Positions 36,164 to 45,922 of a stretch of DNA of 64,000 nt are shown piece by piece. The notes beneath the pieces were generated by a model. It saw nothing but the letters and a program-made list of their open reading frames with translations, was not told the origin of the DNA and ran no database searches. The DNA lies in NCBI RefSeq assembly GCF_004332155.1, contig NZ_SJDV01000007.1, positions 44,496 through 108,495 of the forward strand, in the 5' to 3' direction. How positions within the stretch are numbered: position 1 is the stretch's first letter; each line of letters begins with the position of its first letter. Origin of the DNA: Gramella sp. KN1008. GTDB taxonomy: Bacteria; Bacteroidota; Bacteroidia; Flavobacteriales; Flavobacteriaceae. The translations under genes and the position numbers were made by a program.

Positions 36164-36202
36164 TGTCCTTTCAGATTAGAAAAAATCTATTCTGAAAGGA
36201 CA
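36164..36202. terminator. Shared hairpin between convergent genes
   Basis: TGTCCTTTCAGA (36164-36175) pairs perfectly with TCTGAAAGGACA (36191-36202). It lies between the stops of the M14 gene (36082) and the FAD enzyme (36219). No T run on either side, so stop function is likely but not proven. Confidence 0.5.
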
Positions 36203-36218
36203 GTAGTAATAAAACTTC

Positions 36219-37604
36219 TCAGGATTTAGGCTCAATGTTCTGGTTTACCCTGAAGAAATTTTCGGGATCGTATTTCGCTTTTATCATTTGAAGTTTTTCA
36301 TAATTATTCCTGAAAGAAGCTTTAACTCGTTCCTGGCCTTCTTCCATCATAAAATTGGAGTAAGAGCCTCCCATTGAAAATGGATGCAGTGCATTCCAGT
36401 AGTCTTTGCACCAGTTGGTGATCTCCATTGCTTTTGCAGGATCTGGGTCTATCCCTACAAATACACCTGCATACTTTGCATCGCGATATGCCCAGGCAGT
36501 TTCGTCAGATCCTACCCTGGCAGCCGCCCCAGATATGGGATATAGATGCATCTGCGATAGAGGTGTAGGGATCATAGATCCGAATTTGAAATGTTGTTTG
36601 GAAGCTTCGGGCGGGATCTCGCTAAAGAAATCACCACGCCAGTACCATTGGAAGCCCGGTGGTAATAACCCGTCGAATAACGTCTGAATTACTGGATATG
36701 GCATCTCACCAACGTGTTCAAATACAGGTTTCAGATCCCTTACAGGCTCAAATAATTCATCAAACTCATCAGGGTTGCCGGTATAACACCAAACGATCGC
36801 GCAGAATTTTTTTCCATGAAGTTCTTCAGGGAATGGCGGCCCTGGTATCACCATTGTAGCAATAAAGCCGTTAAGATCTTCAGGTGCGTGATGTATGAAG
36901 CTGTGATACCATTTCATGATCTCTTCTGTTTTTTCTATTGGCCACAGAGTAGGCCCACCAATAACAGTTTTCAATTCATGTCCCTGGAAAAGGAAGGAAG
37001 TAACAATTCCAAAGTTACCGCCTCCTCCACGCACAGCCCAGAAGAGATCTGCATTCTGGTCTTTATTGGCTGTCACCACACTTCCATCTGCCAGTACCAT
37101 ATCAACCTCCAGCAGATTATCTATTGTGAGCCCAAATTTACGCGAGAGGTGTCCTACGCCTCCTCCAAGGGTAAGACCTCCCACACCGGTAGTGGAAATT
37201 ATACCGGCAGGAACGGCAAGTCCGTAGGCATGTGTAGCGTGGTCCACTTCTCCCCAAAGATTACCGCCGCCAACTCTTACAGTGTTATTAGATGTATTCA
37301 CCCGTACGTATTTTATTCTAGAAAGGTCGATCACAAGGCCTTCATCGCAGATTCCAAGACCACCCCCATTGTGCCCGCCACCGCGTACGGCAGTCAACAT
37401 ATTATTTTCTCTTCCAAAATTTACTGCAGTGATCACATCGGCTACATCAACGCATTTCGCGATCATGGCTGGCTTTTTACTGATCATTGCATTAAAGACC
37501 TTACGTGAATCTTCATAGTTCACGTCTCCTTCCAGGATCAATTCACCCCGGAGACTGTTCCTTAATTCTTCAACCAATGAAGGTTCTAATTTTACTGTAC
37601 TCAT
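36219..37604 (-). CDS. FAD-linked oxidoreductase, BBE family
   Basis: From the ATG at 37604 (MSTVKLEP) it has 461 residues. The PCMH-type FAD domain shows AVRGGGHNGGGLGICD, whose His is the usual covalent flavin anchor, and GIISTTGVGGLTLGGGVGHLSRKFG. The C-terminal BBE segment ends DPENFFRVNQNI. Family members oxidise sugars or alkaloid-like compounds with O2. The second flavin-linking Cys found in bicovalent members is not evident. Cytosolic, no signal. Alone before the cyanophycin cluster. Confidence 0.92.
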   Translation of the reverse strand: MSTVKLEPSLVEELRNSLRGELILEGDVNYEDSRKVFNAMISKKPAMIAKCVDVADVITAVNFGRENNMLTAVRGGGHNGGGLGICDEGLVIDLSRIKYVRVNTSNNTVRVGGGNLWGEVDHATHAYGLAVPAGIISTTGVGGLTLGGGVGHLSRKFGLTIDNLLEVDMVLADGSVVTANKDQNADLFWAVRGGGGNFGIVTSFLFQGHELKTVIGGPTLWPIEKTEEIMKWYHSFIHHAPEDLNGFIATMVIPGPPFPEELHGKKFCAIVWCYTGNPDEFDELFEPVRDLKPVFEHVGEMPYPVIQTLFDGLLPPGFQWYWRGDFFSEIPPEASKQHFKFGSMIPTPLSQMHLYPISGAAARVGSDETAWAYRDAKYAGVFVGIDPDPAKAMEITNWCKDYWNALHPFSMGGSYSNFMMEEGQERVKASFRNNYEKLQMIKAKYDPENFFRVNQNIEPKS

Positions 37605-37839
37605 GATTATGGATTTATAGATAAATGATTTGAACATTATCCATAGCCTAAAAAATACGTGCAGGAGTAGTGGAGCTGCATGAACCGAAAAGTTGGGGGG
37701 AGTTAATCAATCTCTGGCTTTTACTGAGAGAGAGAAAAGCTATGCAATATAAGCATATTTAAAAAATGAAAGACTATGATAATACAATAAAATTATTTTA
37801 AATTCCTGTATTCCAGGTTATTGTCAAAACAAGTACCAT

Positions 37840-40494
37840 TTAAAGAGTGTTAAGCCAGAATGAATTTTCAAATTTCAATTCTCCTTTTTCATCTTTCTGT
37901 TTTAGTTGTCTTAATAGGCTTAGGGAGTCGTTTATATCATCGCTACAAAGAACGATCAGGGAATCCTTTCGGGCATTGCGTATAGCATATTTTATGGATT
38001 CCGGCTCCGATCCTGCCTGGCTTACAAGTTTGCCCGGATCTACTTTGTTGATCCCGTTCTTCAATAAAGTAGTTAGATATTCAGCTGATTTTCCTCTAAG
38101 GTCGCGGTCATTCCTAATAATGATCTCATCAAACATTTCAGAGGCAATCATCCCTATTTTTTCGGTATCGCTATCCAGTCTGTCTCCAATGCCCGCTATG
38201 ATACCTACTTTGTACTTATAATCCAGGGAATTGGTAAGACTTTGGAGGGCCCGCATTCCCGTTGGGTTATGAGCATAGTCGAGCATAAATGTGAAATTTT
38301 TGAAACGGAACATATTCAGTCTTCCGGGGGTTTGAGTATCGGAAGGAAGGAAGCTTTGCAGACCTTTTCGGATATCTTCAATATCAAACCCGCTTATCTG
38401 AGCGGCGATTATGGCTGTAAGGATATTCTGGATCATGAAACGGGCCTTGCCATTAATGCTTAATGGAATATCTGCCGCTTTCATCACCCGGGTTTTCCAT
38501 GGACCACTTGTAAGGCTTACGTAGCCATTTTCATAAACAGAAGTAATGCCTCCTTCAAGCTGAAAACTTTTTATCCTGGGATTGTTTTCGTCCATTGAGA
38601 ACAGGGCGATCTTTGATTTTAAATGTTTTCTCATTTCATAAACCAGATCATCATCGGCGTTAAGGATTGAATAGCCATCAACTTTTACGGTTTCCGGGAT
38701 TACCGATTTTACCCGTGCCAGTTGTTCCTGTGTATGTATGCCATCAAGACCAAGATGATCTCCTTCCACATTAGTTACTATTCCAATGTCACAGTAATCA
38801 AAAGCCAAGCCTGCTCGCAGCAGTCCCCCTCGTGCACATTCCAGCACGGCAAAATCAACTCCTGGATCTTTCAGAACAAGTTTAGTGCTGGCGGGACCTG
38901 TGCAATCACCTTTCATTACCAGGTTGTCCTGAATATAGACCCCGTCTGTTGTAGTATAACCCACCCGTTTTCCGGCCTGTTTTGCAATATGAGCTATAAG
39001 CCTGGTAGTGGTAGTTTTTCCGTTTGTGCCTGTGACTGCAATTAAGGGAATCCTTCCATTTTTCTTATCGGGAAAAAGAGAATCTATTACCGGGGCCGCT
39101 ACATTCCGGGCAATGCCCAGGGTAGGAGCCAGGTGCATCCTGAAACCCGGGCCGGCATTTACCTCGATCACTGCGCCTCCGGTTTCTTCAATGGGTTTAC
39201 TTATGTCACTGGTAATAACATCTATCCCGCAAATATCGAGATCAATCAGTTTAGCGATCCTTTCAGCCTGAGATATTATAGAGGGGTGTAAAATCTCGGT
39301 AACATCTTCGGCAGTACCACCTGTACTCAGGTTTGCGGTGTCTTTTAATATAAGGTTCTCTCCGGCAGGTAATACCGAATGTAGATTATAGCCTTTCTTC
39401 TTTATAAGTTGAAGACTGTTATTATCTAACTCAATTCTGGTCAGTACGTTATCATGCCCGTCGCCACGCCTGGGATCGCTATTGGTAAGCCTTATAAGCT
39501 CAGCTATTGAGGAATTGCCGTTGCCGGTAATCTGGGCAGGCTTGCGCTTTGCGGCCGCGACATATTTATAATTTATAACAAGTAGACGGAAATCTGCCCC
39601 ATCTATATGACTTTCAATGATAATGTCTTCTGATATCTTTTTGGCCAGAGAGAAAGCTTCGGTTGCCTGTTCCAAATTCTGAACATTTGAGGTTATTCCC
39701 CGCCCATGATTGCCATTGATGGGTTTGATGGCTACCGGATAACCGATTTCTTCACAGGCTTCCTGTAATTCTGAAAGTTTGGCAATAGTCTTGCCATAGG
39801 GTACTTTTATAGATGCTTCTTTTAGCAGCCGTTTGGTTTCTTCTTTATCGCAGGCGATATCTACTCCTATATTACTGGTTCTGCCGGTTATTGTAGCCTG
39901 TATTCTTTGTTGATTTGATCCATAGCCTAACTGGCAAAGGGAGCCTTCATTCAACCTGAACCAGGGAATTCCTCTGCATTCTGCTTCCTTTATTATAGAT
40001 TCTGTACTTGGACCTAATTTACCATTTTTGTTATGCTCTTTTAATATCTGAATGTCATTATCCAGATCGTAGGTTTCACCGTTAATAAGTGCCTCACAAA
40101 TTTCTACAGCAGCACGGGCCGCATACCTTCCTGCGTTTTCATCAGTATATTCAAAAACAACATGATATACTCCTTTTTCACCATAACCCCGGGTACGGCC
40201 AAATGAAGTGTCCATTCCTGCCATAGACTGGATCTCCAGCGCAATATGCTCTATAACGTGCCCCATCCAGGTACCTTTTTCCAGTCGTATGAAAAAACCT
40301 CCATATTTTCCCACCGAACACTGATGTTCCACGAGACCCGGAAGTAATTTTTTTAGGCGGCCATTAAACCCTTCAATTTCATTGGATGGGTAATGCTCCA
40401 TTTCTTCCAGATCCAGAACCATGATAATGAGTCTGTGACGCCTTACAGACCAGTAATTAGGCCCACGCGTGGCGGTGATTTCCTTGATTCTCAT
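37840..40494 (-). CDS. cphA: Cyanophycin synthetase
   Basis: 884 residues, the typical length. The N-terminal domain starts MRIKEITATRGPNYWSV and holds WMGHVIEHIALEIQ. An ATP-grasp domain (about 215-475) adds Asp (KEETKRLLKEA, YPVAIKPINGNHGRG, EVNAGPGFRMH). A Mur-ligase domain follows, with P-loop VTGTNGKTTTT (about 485-495) and LDYAHNP, adding Arg to the Asp side chain. The polymer multi-L-arginyl-poly-aspartate stores nitrogen and carbon. The gene is divergent from cphB with an 89-bp gap, so both may share control. Confidence 0.95.
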   Translation of the reverse strand: MRIKEITATRGPNYWSVRRHRLIIMVLDLEEMEHYPSNEIEGFNGRLKKLLPGLVEHQCSVGKYGGFFIRLEKGTWMGHVIEHIALEIQSMAGMDTSFGRTRGYGEKGVYHVVFEYTDENAGRYAARAAVEICEALINGETYDLDNDIQILKEHNKNGKLGPSTESIIKEAECRGIPWFRLNEGSLCQLGYGSNQQRIQATITGRTSNIGVDIACDKEETKRLLKEASIKVPYGKTIAKLSELQEACEEIGYPVAIKPINGNHGRGITSNVQNLEQATEAFSLAKKISEDIIIESHIDGADFRLLVINYKYVAAAKRKPAQITGNGNSSIAELIRLTNSDPRRGDGHDNVLTRIELDNNSLQLIKKKGYNLHSVLPAGENLILKDTANLSTGGTAEDVTEILHPSIISQAERIAKLIDLDICGIDVITSDISKPIEETGGAVIEVNAGPGFRMHLAPTLGIARNVAAPVIDSLFPDKKNGRIPLIAVTGTNGKTTTTRLIAHIAKQAGKRVGYTTTDGVYIQDNLVMKGDCTGPASTKLVLKDPGVDFAVLECARGGLLRAGLAFDYCDIGIVTNVEGDHLGLDGIHTQEQLARVKSVIPETVKVDGYSILNADDDLVYEMRKHLKSKIALFSMDENNPRIKSFQLEGGITSVYENGYVSLTSGPWKTRVMKAADIPLSINGKARFMIQNILTAIIAAQISGFDIEDIRKGLQSFLPSDTQTPGRLNMFRFKNFTFMLDYAHNPTGMRALQSLTNSLDYKYKVGIIAGIGDRLDSDTEKIGMIASEMFDEIIIRNDRDLRGKSAEYLTTLLKNGINKVDPGKLVSQAGSEPESIKYAIRNARKDSLIVLCSDDINDSLSLLRQLKQKDEKGELKFENSFWLNTL

Positions 40495-40583
40495 AGGGTG
40501 TAGTCAATTGACTTATAATGATTTAAATAAAATTAGACTATTTCGGCCAACAACTGTATTTTAGTATTCTAAAAGTTACGTTA

Positions 40584-41456
40584 ATGAAATCTAAAGGAAC
40601 ATTAATTCCTATCGGAGGGAATGAAAATAAAGGGATTCGCACTAACGAGAAATTTCATACTGAACATATTGAAAGGGGTATACTTTCCCGAGTCGTATTT
40701 GAAAGTGGTGGCACAGATTCACTTATCGTAGTGATTCCAACGGCGTCAAGTATTCCCGCTGAGGTTAGTCAGAGCTATATCGATGCCTTTGGAAAACTGG
40801 GATGCCGTAATATTCGTGTGGCCGATATAAGAAATAGAGTCGATACAGAATTGGAGGAGAACATTGACCTGGTGTCCAGGGCCGACTGTATCATGTTCTC
40901 GGGTGGGAATCAGTCTGAGATCACTAGCAAGATCAAAGACACAAAGCTCCATGAAATAATGGTGGACAGGTATCAGAATAGTTCCCTGGTGATTGCCGGT
41001 ACCAGCGCAGGAGCAATGTGTATGAGTGAAGAGATGATAATAGGGGGGAGACATAAGGAAGCCTTCGTAAAAGGAGCTGTGGGAATGAGCAAAGGCATGG
41101 GGTTCCTTCCTCATGTGGTTATAGACTCCCATTTTATCCGAAGGGGACGTTTTGGAAGACTGGCTGAGGCAGTGGCAAGGTTTCCTCAGTTAATCGGAAT
41201 TGGCCTGGCGGAAGATACCGGGCTGGTTATTAAGGAATGTAATACAGTTGAAATCGTGGGAACGGGTATGGTAATTATTTTTGATCCGGGAGAACTTGAG
41301 CACAATACTGAAAGATATGTGAAAGAAGGCGAGCTGATGTCCGTTACAAACCTAAAGACACATATTTTAGCACAGGGGGATATGTTCAATATAGAAAAAC
41401 ATCAGGTAAAGATACTTCATGTAGAGACTCCATTTCAGGGTCATCAGTCCTCATAG
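40584..41456 (+). CDS. cphB: Cyanophycinase
   Basis: 290 residues, peptidase family S51. The nucleophile Ser is in AGTSAGAMCMS (about 135-145). IPIGGNENKG at the start, IMFSGGNQ, HFIRRGRFGRLAEA and IGLAEDTGLVI are family features. It cuts cyanophycin into beta-Asp-Arg dipeptides. It has no signal peptide, so it degrades the cell's own store. Divergent from cphA; its 3' end overlaps the isoaspartyl peptidase gene by 13 bp. Confidence 0.95.
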   Translation: MKSKGTLIPIGGNENKGIRTNEKFHTEHIERGILSRVVFESGGTDSLIVVIPTASSIPAEVSQSYIDAFGKLGCRNIRVADIRNRVDTELEENIDLVSRADCIMFSGGNQSEITSKIKDTKLHEIMVDRYQNSSLVIAGTSAGAMCMSEEMIIGGRHKEAFVKGAVGMSKGMGFLPHVVIDSHFIRRGRFGRLAEAVARFPQLIGIGLAEDTGLVIKECNTVEIVGTGMVIIFDPGELEHNTERYVKEGELMSVTNLKTHILAQGDMFNIEKHQVKILHVETPFQGHQSS

Positions 41457-42388
41457 ATAGCTATCTTATTTTCTCCATTTGAATTTCTCATACCGCGATA
41501 CATACCTTCCGTATTAAAAGGCATAGTGATATTGCCGGAGCGATCAACTGCTATAAGTCCTCCATCTCCTTTTAGTTTTGGAAGTCTTTTAAATATAACT
41601 TCATCTGCCGCTTCTTTTAGAGGAAGTTTTTTATATTCTATTAAACAGGAAAGATCATAGGCTACAACACCCCTGATAAAAAACTCTCCACTTCCAGTAC
41701 AGCTTACTGCACAGGTTTCATTATTGGCATAATTTCCTATACCTATTAACGGGCTGTCACCAATACGCCCCCAGTTTTTATTGGTCATTCCTCCGGTAGA
41801 TGTAGCAGCCGCTATATTTCTGTTTGCGTCACATGCCACCGCCCCCACAGTTCCGAATTTTGAATCTTTCCTATCACTATGGTCCAGCTGAAAATGATCA
41901 CTGTCCTTAATTTTCTGCCATTGCTGATAGCGGAATTCATCATAGAAATAATCTTCATTTTCAAGCTGAAAACCGTGAAGTTTGGCAAAATCCATAGCTC
42001 CCTGGCCCGCCAGTAAGACATGCGGACTTTTTTCCATAATCACACGAGCAAGGGACACAGGGTTTTTGATCCTTGTGACCAGACTTACCGAGCCGGCTTT
42101 AAGATCTTTTCCTTCCATAATGGCAGCATCCATCTCATGTGTTCCATCAGCGGTAAAGACACTGCCTTTTCCAGCATTAAAAAGTGGAGAATCCTCAAGA
42201 ACAATGACCGCTTTTTCCACCGCATCGAGAGCAGACCCGTTCTTTTTCAAAATACTGAATCCTTCATCAAGCGCCAGTTGGAGGGTCTCCCGGTAAGACT
42301 TTTCTTTTTCAGGAGTCATTTTACCTTTGATAAGTGTACCTGCGCCCCCGTGGATGGCTATGGAAACCGGTGAATTCATAATTTTCAT
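41444..42388 (-). CDS. iaaA: Isoaspartyl peptidase / L-asparaginase (Ntn hydrolase)
   Basis: 314 residues. Begins with SIAIHGGAGTL; the autocleavage site and new N-terminal nucleophile Thr are in KFGTVGAVACD (about 176). SGEFFIRGVVAYD and GGLIAVDRSGN follow, as in plant-type asparaginases. It splits isoaspartyl dipeptides, including beta-Asp-Arg from cyanophycinase, to Asp and Arg. The start may be 42388 or the ATG at 42379. No signal peptide. It completes a synthesis-to-amino-acid cycle with cphA and cphB. Confidence 0.93.
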   Translation of the reverse strand: MKIMNSPVSIAIHGGAGTLIKGKMTPEKEKSYRETLQLALDEGFSILKKNGSALDAVEKAVIVLEDSPLFNAGKGSVFTADGTHEMDAAIMEGKDLKAGSVSLVTRIKNPVSLARVIMEKSPHVLLAGQGAMDFAKLHGFQLENEDYFYDEFRYQQWQKIKDSDHFQLDHSDRKDSKFGTVGAVACDANRNIAAATSTGGMTNKNWGRIGDSPLIGIGNYANNETCAVSCTGSGEFFIRGVVAYDLSCLIEYKKLPLKEAADEVIFKRLPKLKGDGGLIAVDRSGNITMPFNTEGMYRGMRNSNGENKIAIYED

Positions 42389-42493
42389 TGTATCGAATAT
42401 ACAGTAATTAAGATAGGAAAATTTGGATAATGGATTGTAATGAATTCTGGTCTTTTTGAAATTTTTTAACGGTAAGAGTTAGTTGAATTTCTT

Positions 42494-42524
42494 ATTAATG
42501 TTTTTTGATTTTTTTAACATTAAT
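42494..42524. repeat. Inverted repeat upstream of the TPR/MORN operon
   Basis: ATTAATGTT (42494-42502) and AACATTAAT (42516-42524), perfect 9-base arms with a 13-base centre, about 100 bases before the operon start. Possible regulator site; the stretch is very A+T-rich, so chance is also possible. Confidence 0.4.
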
Positions 42525-42625
42525 TTCATGTCCTGAAAATTTAAAACCGAGTAATAATAAGGTTTTTCAGAAAGTAGATATTTTTATTAAGAAAAAATTA
42601 TATATTAGTTGATGAAATTTTTTAC

Positions 42626-45600
42626 ATGAAAAAAGCCCCTCTCCTCCTATTATTTCTTTGGGTCTCTTATATCAACGCTCAGGAAAATATTGAATTCGAA
42701 TCATATTCCTCTATTCAGGAAAAAGCTTCAGCAGCCGCAGAAGTTGGTGATTTTGAAAAGACAATCGAATTTCTGGAAAAAGTTAATAAGAATGATTCAA
42801 TGTATATCACTTCTTTAGTTTCCAGATCTTATTATTTATCGCAGCTTAAGCGTTTTGATGAAGCTCTCTCCGTCATTGAAACAGGGTTAAATACAGATAA
42901 AGGAAAATTCACAAAAGCTTTTTACACCAATAAAGCTTTTGCCTTGTCCAATACTAATAGAAAAGAGAAAGCTCTTAAAGTTTATGATGAGGGACTGAAG
43001 ATATTTCCTGTGGATGCCAGTTTAATGGTGAATAAAGCTATTTTGCTTGAAGAACTGGAACGGCATGATGAAGCCCTTCAACTGTATAAAAGAGCAATTT
43101 TTCTTAACCCGCTTGAAAAAAAGACACATATAAGACTTGGGCAAATGTGTTATAGACAACACAATTTGTCGCAGGCATTAATGTCGTTTAATTTCGCTAT
43201 CCTGTTAGATCCCGATGGGGAAAATGCTTTTCCGCTTTTAAGGGCTCTAAACGAACTGGTGGTCGTTAAAAATGAAAACATTCCTGTTCCTGATTTTAGT
43301 GTTTCTAAAGATCAAGAGGCATTTTCTGAGCTTGATCTGATACTTGAAAACAAGCTCGCCCTAAATGATCGCTATGAAACAGGTTCAGATATACCGGTGC
43401 CACTTACAAAGCAGAATCATATGCTTTTTGAGCAATTAAAAAATGTAAAGAAAGAAGAGGGCTTCTGGACCGAAGTTTACCTGCCAATGTATGAGTGGAT
43501 CTCCCAAAGTGATTATTTTGAGGATTTTACTTATACACTTTTATATTCAATCGAAAATCTGAATTATAAGAAGATAGTTAACCGTAAAACTGATGAGGTC
43601 AAGGAATTTTATGGTGCTTTTATTGAAAAATGGAAAGAAAATCTTCAAAAAAAGAGTCATGTATACATTTCTAATGAGAATTTAAGTGTGGCTTATTCGG
43701 GTACCCAACTTGATGGGATTGGACAAATAACCAAGGCGGGGCCTAAAGGTAAATGGGAATTTTATTCTGCGGAAGGACAGCGACTCGCAACGGGTGAATT
43801 TGACGAAAACGGAGAAAGAGAAAAATTATGGACCTGGTTTCATACCAACGGCAATATCAAAGAAACTGCTATGTATGTGAATGGAGAGGTTTCAGGAGAG
43901 AATATGCACTATTTTGAAGATGGAAGCCTTTATATTAAAACAAGCCTTAAAAATGAAAATTTAAATGGAGAGTACAAAGTATACAATGAATACGGGGCAT
44001 TGATCCAAAAGAAATATTTTAAAGATAATGAGCTGGACGGTGAATTCAAGTCATATTTTAAAATCGGAGAGAAGTATCCTGAGATACAGGGTAATTATAT
44101 AAACGGCAAGGCTGATGGCAAGGCTTATGAATATTTTGAGAATGGCGATGTATATACAGAAATGAATTTTAAAAACGACCTTAAGAACGGGGTTGAAAAA
44201 TCTTTCTATCGCAATGGGAATGTTTATAAGGAAATGAGTTATAGGAATGGTGAACTCCAGGGTAAATTTACCGAATATCATCTTAACGGAGTCCTAAGTC
44301 AGGAAGGGTATTATTCAAACGGATTGCTCCAGGGAGAATGGAGGACCTACCATGAAAATGGTAATCTCGCAAGTGTCTCGAACTATCATGAAGGTTTGGC
44401 TCACGATCTTTATCAGGAATTTGATAAGGATGGCAAATTATATTTTGAATATGATTACAGAAAAGGAGAGATAATAGCATACAGGTTTTATGACAAAGAT
44501 GAGAATGTCTTGGTAGATGAGCGAAAGAAAGGCGGGGAGTTTTATTATAAATCATTCACGCCACATAGGGAAAAGAATTCAGAAGGTCTTTATGATATTT
44601 CAGGAGGAAGAACAGGTGTATGGAAGTATTATGATGACAATGGAATATTAACCGAAAATGGAAACTACATAGACGATAAACCAAACGGCCTTGTAACGCT
44701 ATATTTCAATTCAGGAAAGAAGGATTCAGAAGTTAACTATGTGAATGGAAAGATGCAGGGGTATGCAGTTTTCTATTTTCCTAATGGGCAAATACAAAAT
44801 CATGGTTTGTATGAAAATGATCTCAAGCAAGGTGTGTGGAAAGAATATTATATTGACGGTACTCCAAAGGCCATAAACTTCTATCATGATAATGAGCTTC
44901 ATGGGGAGCAAATTCTATTTGAAGCTTATGGTAAAAAATATATGACTGATCATTATAATTATGGGAAACTGGAGCATTCTATTGCCTTCATGCCTGAAGG
45001 TGCAGCTTACGACACAATCAGGTATAAGCAAAATAAAGATGAGTACATCGTTAAGACTCATTATCCTTCAGGTAGGCTAAAGAAATCCATAACTTATCTC
45101 CATGGCTATAAACATGGTGAATTCAAGGCTTACTCAGTGGAAGGAATTCTGGAAACGGAAGGCGATTATTTCAATAATCTGCAGCATGGAGAATGGACTG
45201 ATTATAGAGAAAACGGAGATGTAATATTTAAGAGAAACTTCGAATATGGTTCATATAATGGCAAAAGTGAGGTGTTTTATGAGAACGGACAGTTAGATAC
45301 TGAATATATCTATAACTATGGTATTGATACCGGTGTTTGGAAATCTTATCATGAAAATGGCGAGCAGGCAACTCAGATCCCTCATGAAAATGGTTCTGAG
45401 CATGGAGAATGGAAATTATATGATAACCAAGGAAACCTGCAGCTCATACGATATTATGAGTACGGTAGGCTTTTAGGGTATAGTTATCTCGACGGCGAGG
45501 GAGCTCTGAAGAAAATGATCCCGTTGAAAAATGAAACGGGAAAAATTGAAAGTTTCTATTCTAATGGTAATCCTTCCCGGGTATTTGAGGTAATTGGAGG

Positions 45601-45922
45601 TGATTTTCATAATAATTATAACACCTATTATTTCAATGGGCAATTAATGGAAGTAACACCATATAGTTATGGGCTACGCCATGGCTGGAATATAGAATAT
45701 TATGAAAACGGTAAGAAGAAAACGGAAGCAGAATACCTTTTTGATAACCTTCATGGAATGAAAAAGGAATATTACCCGAATGGAACACTAAAGTCTGAAA
45801 CTGTTTATAAGAATAATATAGAAGTAGGTCCTGCCATGTATTATGACTCTGAGGGAAAAATTAAAAAACGGGAAGAATTCTTGAATGGAGATGCAATAAA
45901 AGTTGAAAAATTTGAAGGATGA
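42626..45922 (+). CDS. Exported TPR and MORN/YwqK-repeat protein
   Basis: 1098 residues with a signal peptide (MKKAPLLLLFLWVSYINA, then QENIE). Residues about 25-210 are TPR helices (AFYTNKAFALSNTNRKEKAL, EALQLYKRAIFLNPLEKK). Residues about 365-1090 are roughly two dozen MORN/YwqK repeats of 22-25 residues with YENGxL...YxxGxxxGxWxxY. MORN repeats form long beta sheets and often bind lipid or protein. Its role is unknown. It leads a three-gene operon: the next ATG overlaps its stop by 4 bp. Confidence 0.88.
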   Translation: MKKAPLLLLFLWVSYINAQENIEFESYSSIQEKASAAAEVGDFEKTIEFLEKVNKNDSMYITSLVSRSYYLSQLKRFDEALSVIETGLNTDKGKFTKAFYTNKAFALSNTNRKEKALKVYDEGLKIFPVDASLMVNKAILLEELERHDEALQLYKRAIFLNPLEKKTHIRLGQMCYRQHNLSQALMSFNFAILLDPDGENAFPLLRALNELVVVKNENIPVPDFSVSKDQEAFSELDLILENKLALNDRYETGSDIPVPLTKQNHMLFEQLKNVKKEEGFWTEVYLPMYEWISQSDYFEDFTYTLLYSIENLNYKKIVNRKTDEVKEFYGAFIEKWKENLQKKSHVYISNENLSVAYSGTQLDGIGQITKAGPKGKWEFYSAEGQRLATGEFDENGEREKLWTWFHTNGNIKETAMYVNGEVSGENMHYFEDGSLYIKTSLKNENLNGEYKVYNEYGALIQKKYFKDNELDGEFKSYFKIGEKYPEIQGNYINGKADGKAYEYFENGDVYTEMNFKNDLKNGVEKSFYRNGNVYKEMSYRNGELQGKFTEYHLNGVLSQEGYYSNGLLQGEWRTYHENGNLASVSNYHEGLAHDLYQEFDKDGKLYFEYDYRKGEIIAYRFYDKDENVLVDERKKGGEFYYKSFTPHREKNSEGLYDISGGRTGVWKYYDDNGILTENGNYIDDKPNGLVTLYFNSGKKDSEVNYVNGKMQGYAVFYFPNGQIQNHGLYENDLKQGVWKEYYIDGTPKAINFYHDNELHGEQILFEAYGKKYMTDHYNYGKLEHSIAFMPEGAAYDTIRYKQNKDEYIVKTHYPSGRLKKSITYLHGYKHGEFKAYSVEGILETEGDYFNNLQHGEWTDYRENGDVIFKRNFEYGSYNGKSEVFYENGQLDTEYIYNYGIDTGVWKSYHENGEQATQIPHENGSEHGEWKLYDNQGNLQLIRYYEYGRLLGYSYLDGEGALKKMIPLKNETGKIESFYSNGNPSRVFEVIGGDFHNNYNTYYFNGQLMEVTPYSYGLRHGWNIEYYENGKKKTEAEYLFDNLHGMKKEYYPNGTLKSETVYKNNIEVGPAMYYDSEGKIKKREEFLNGDAIKVEKFEG

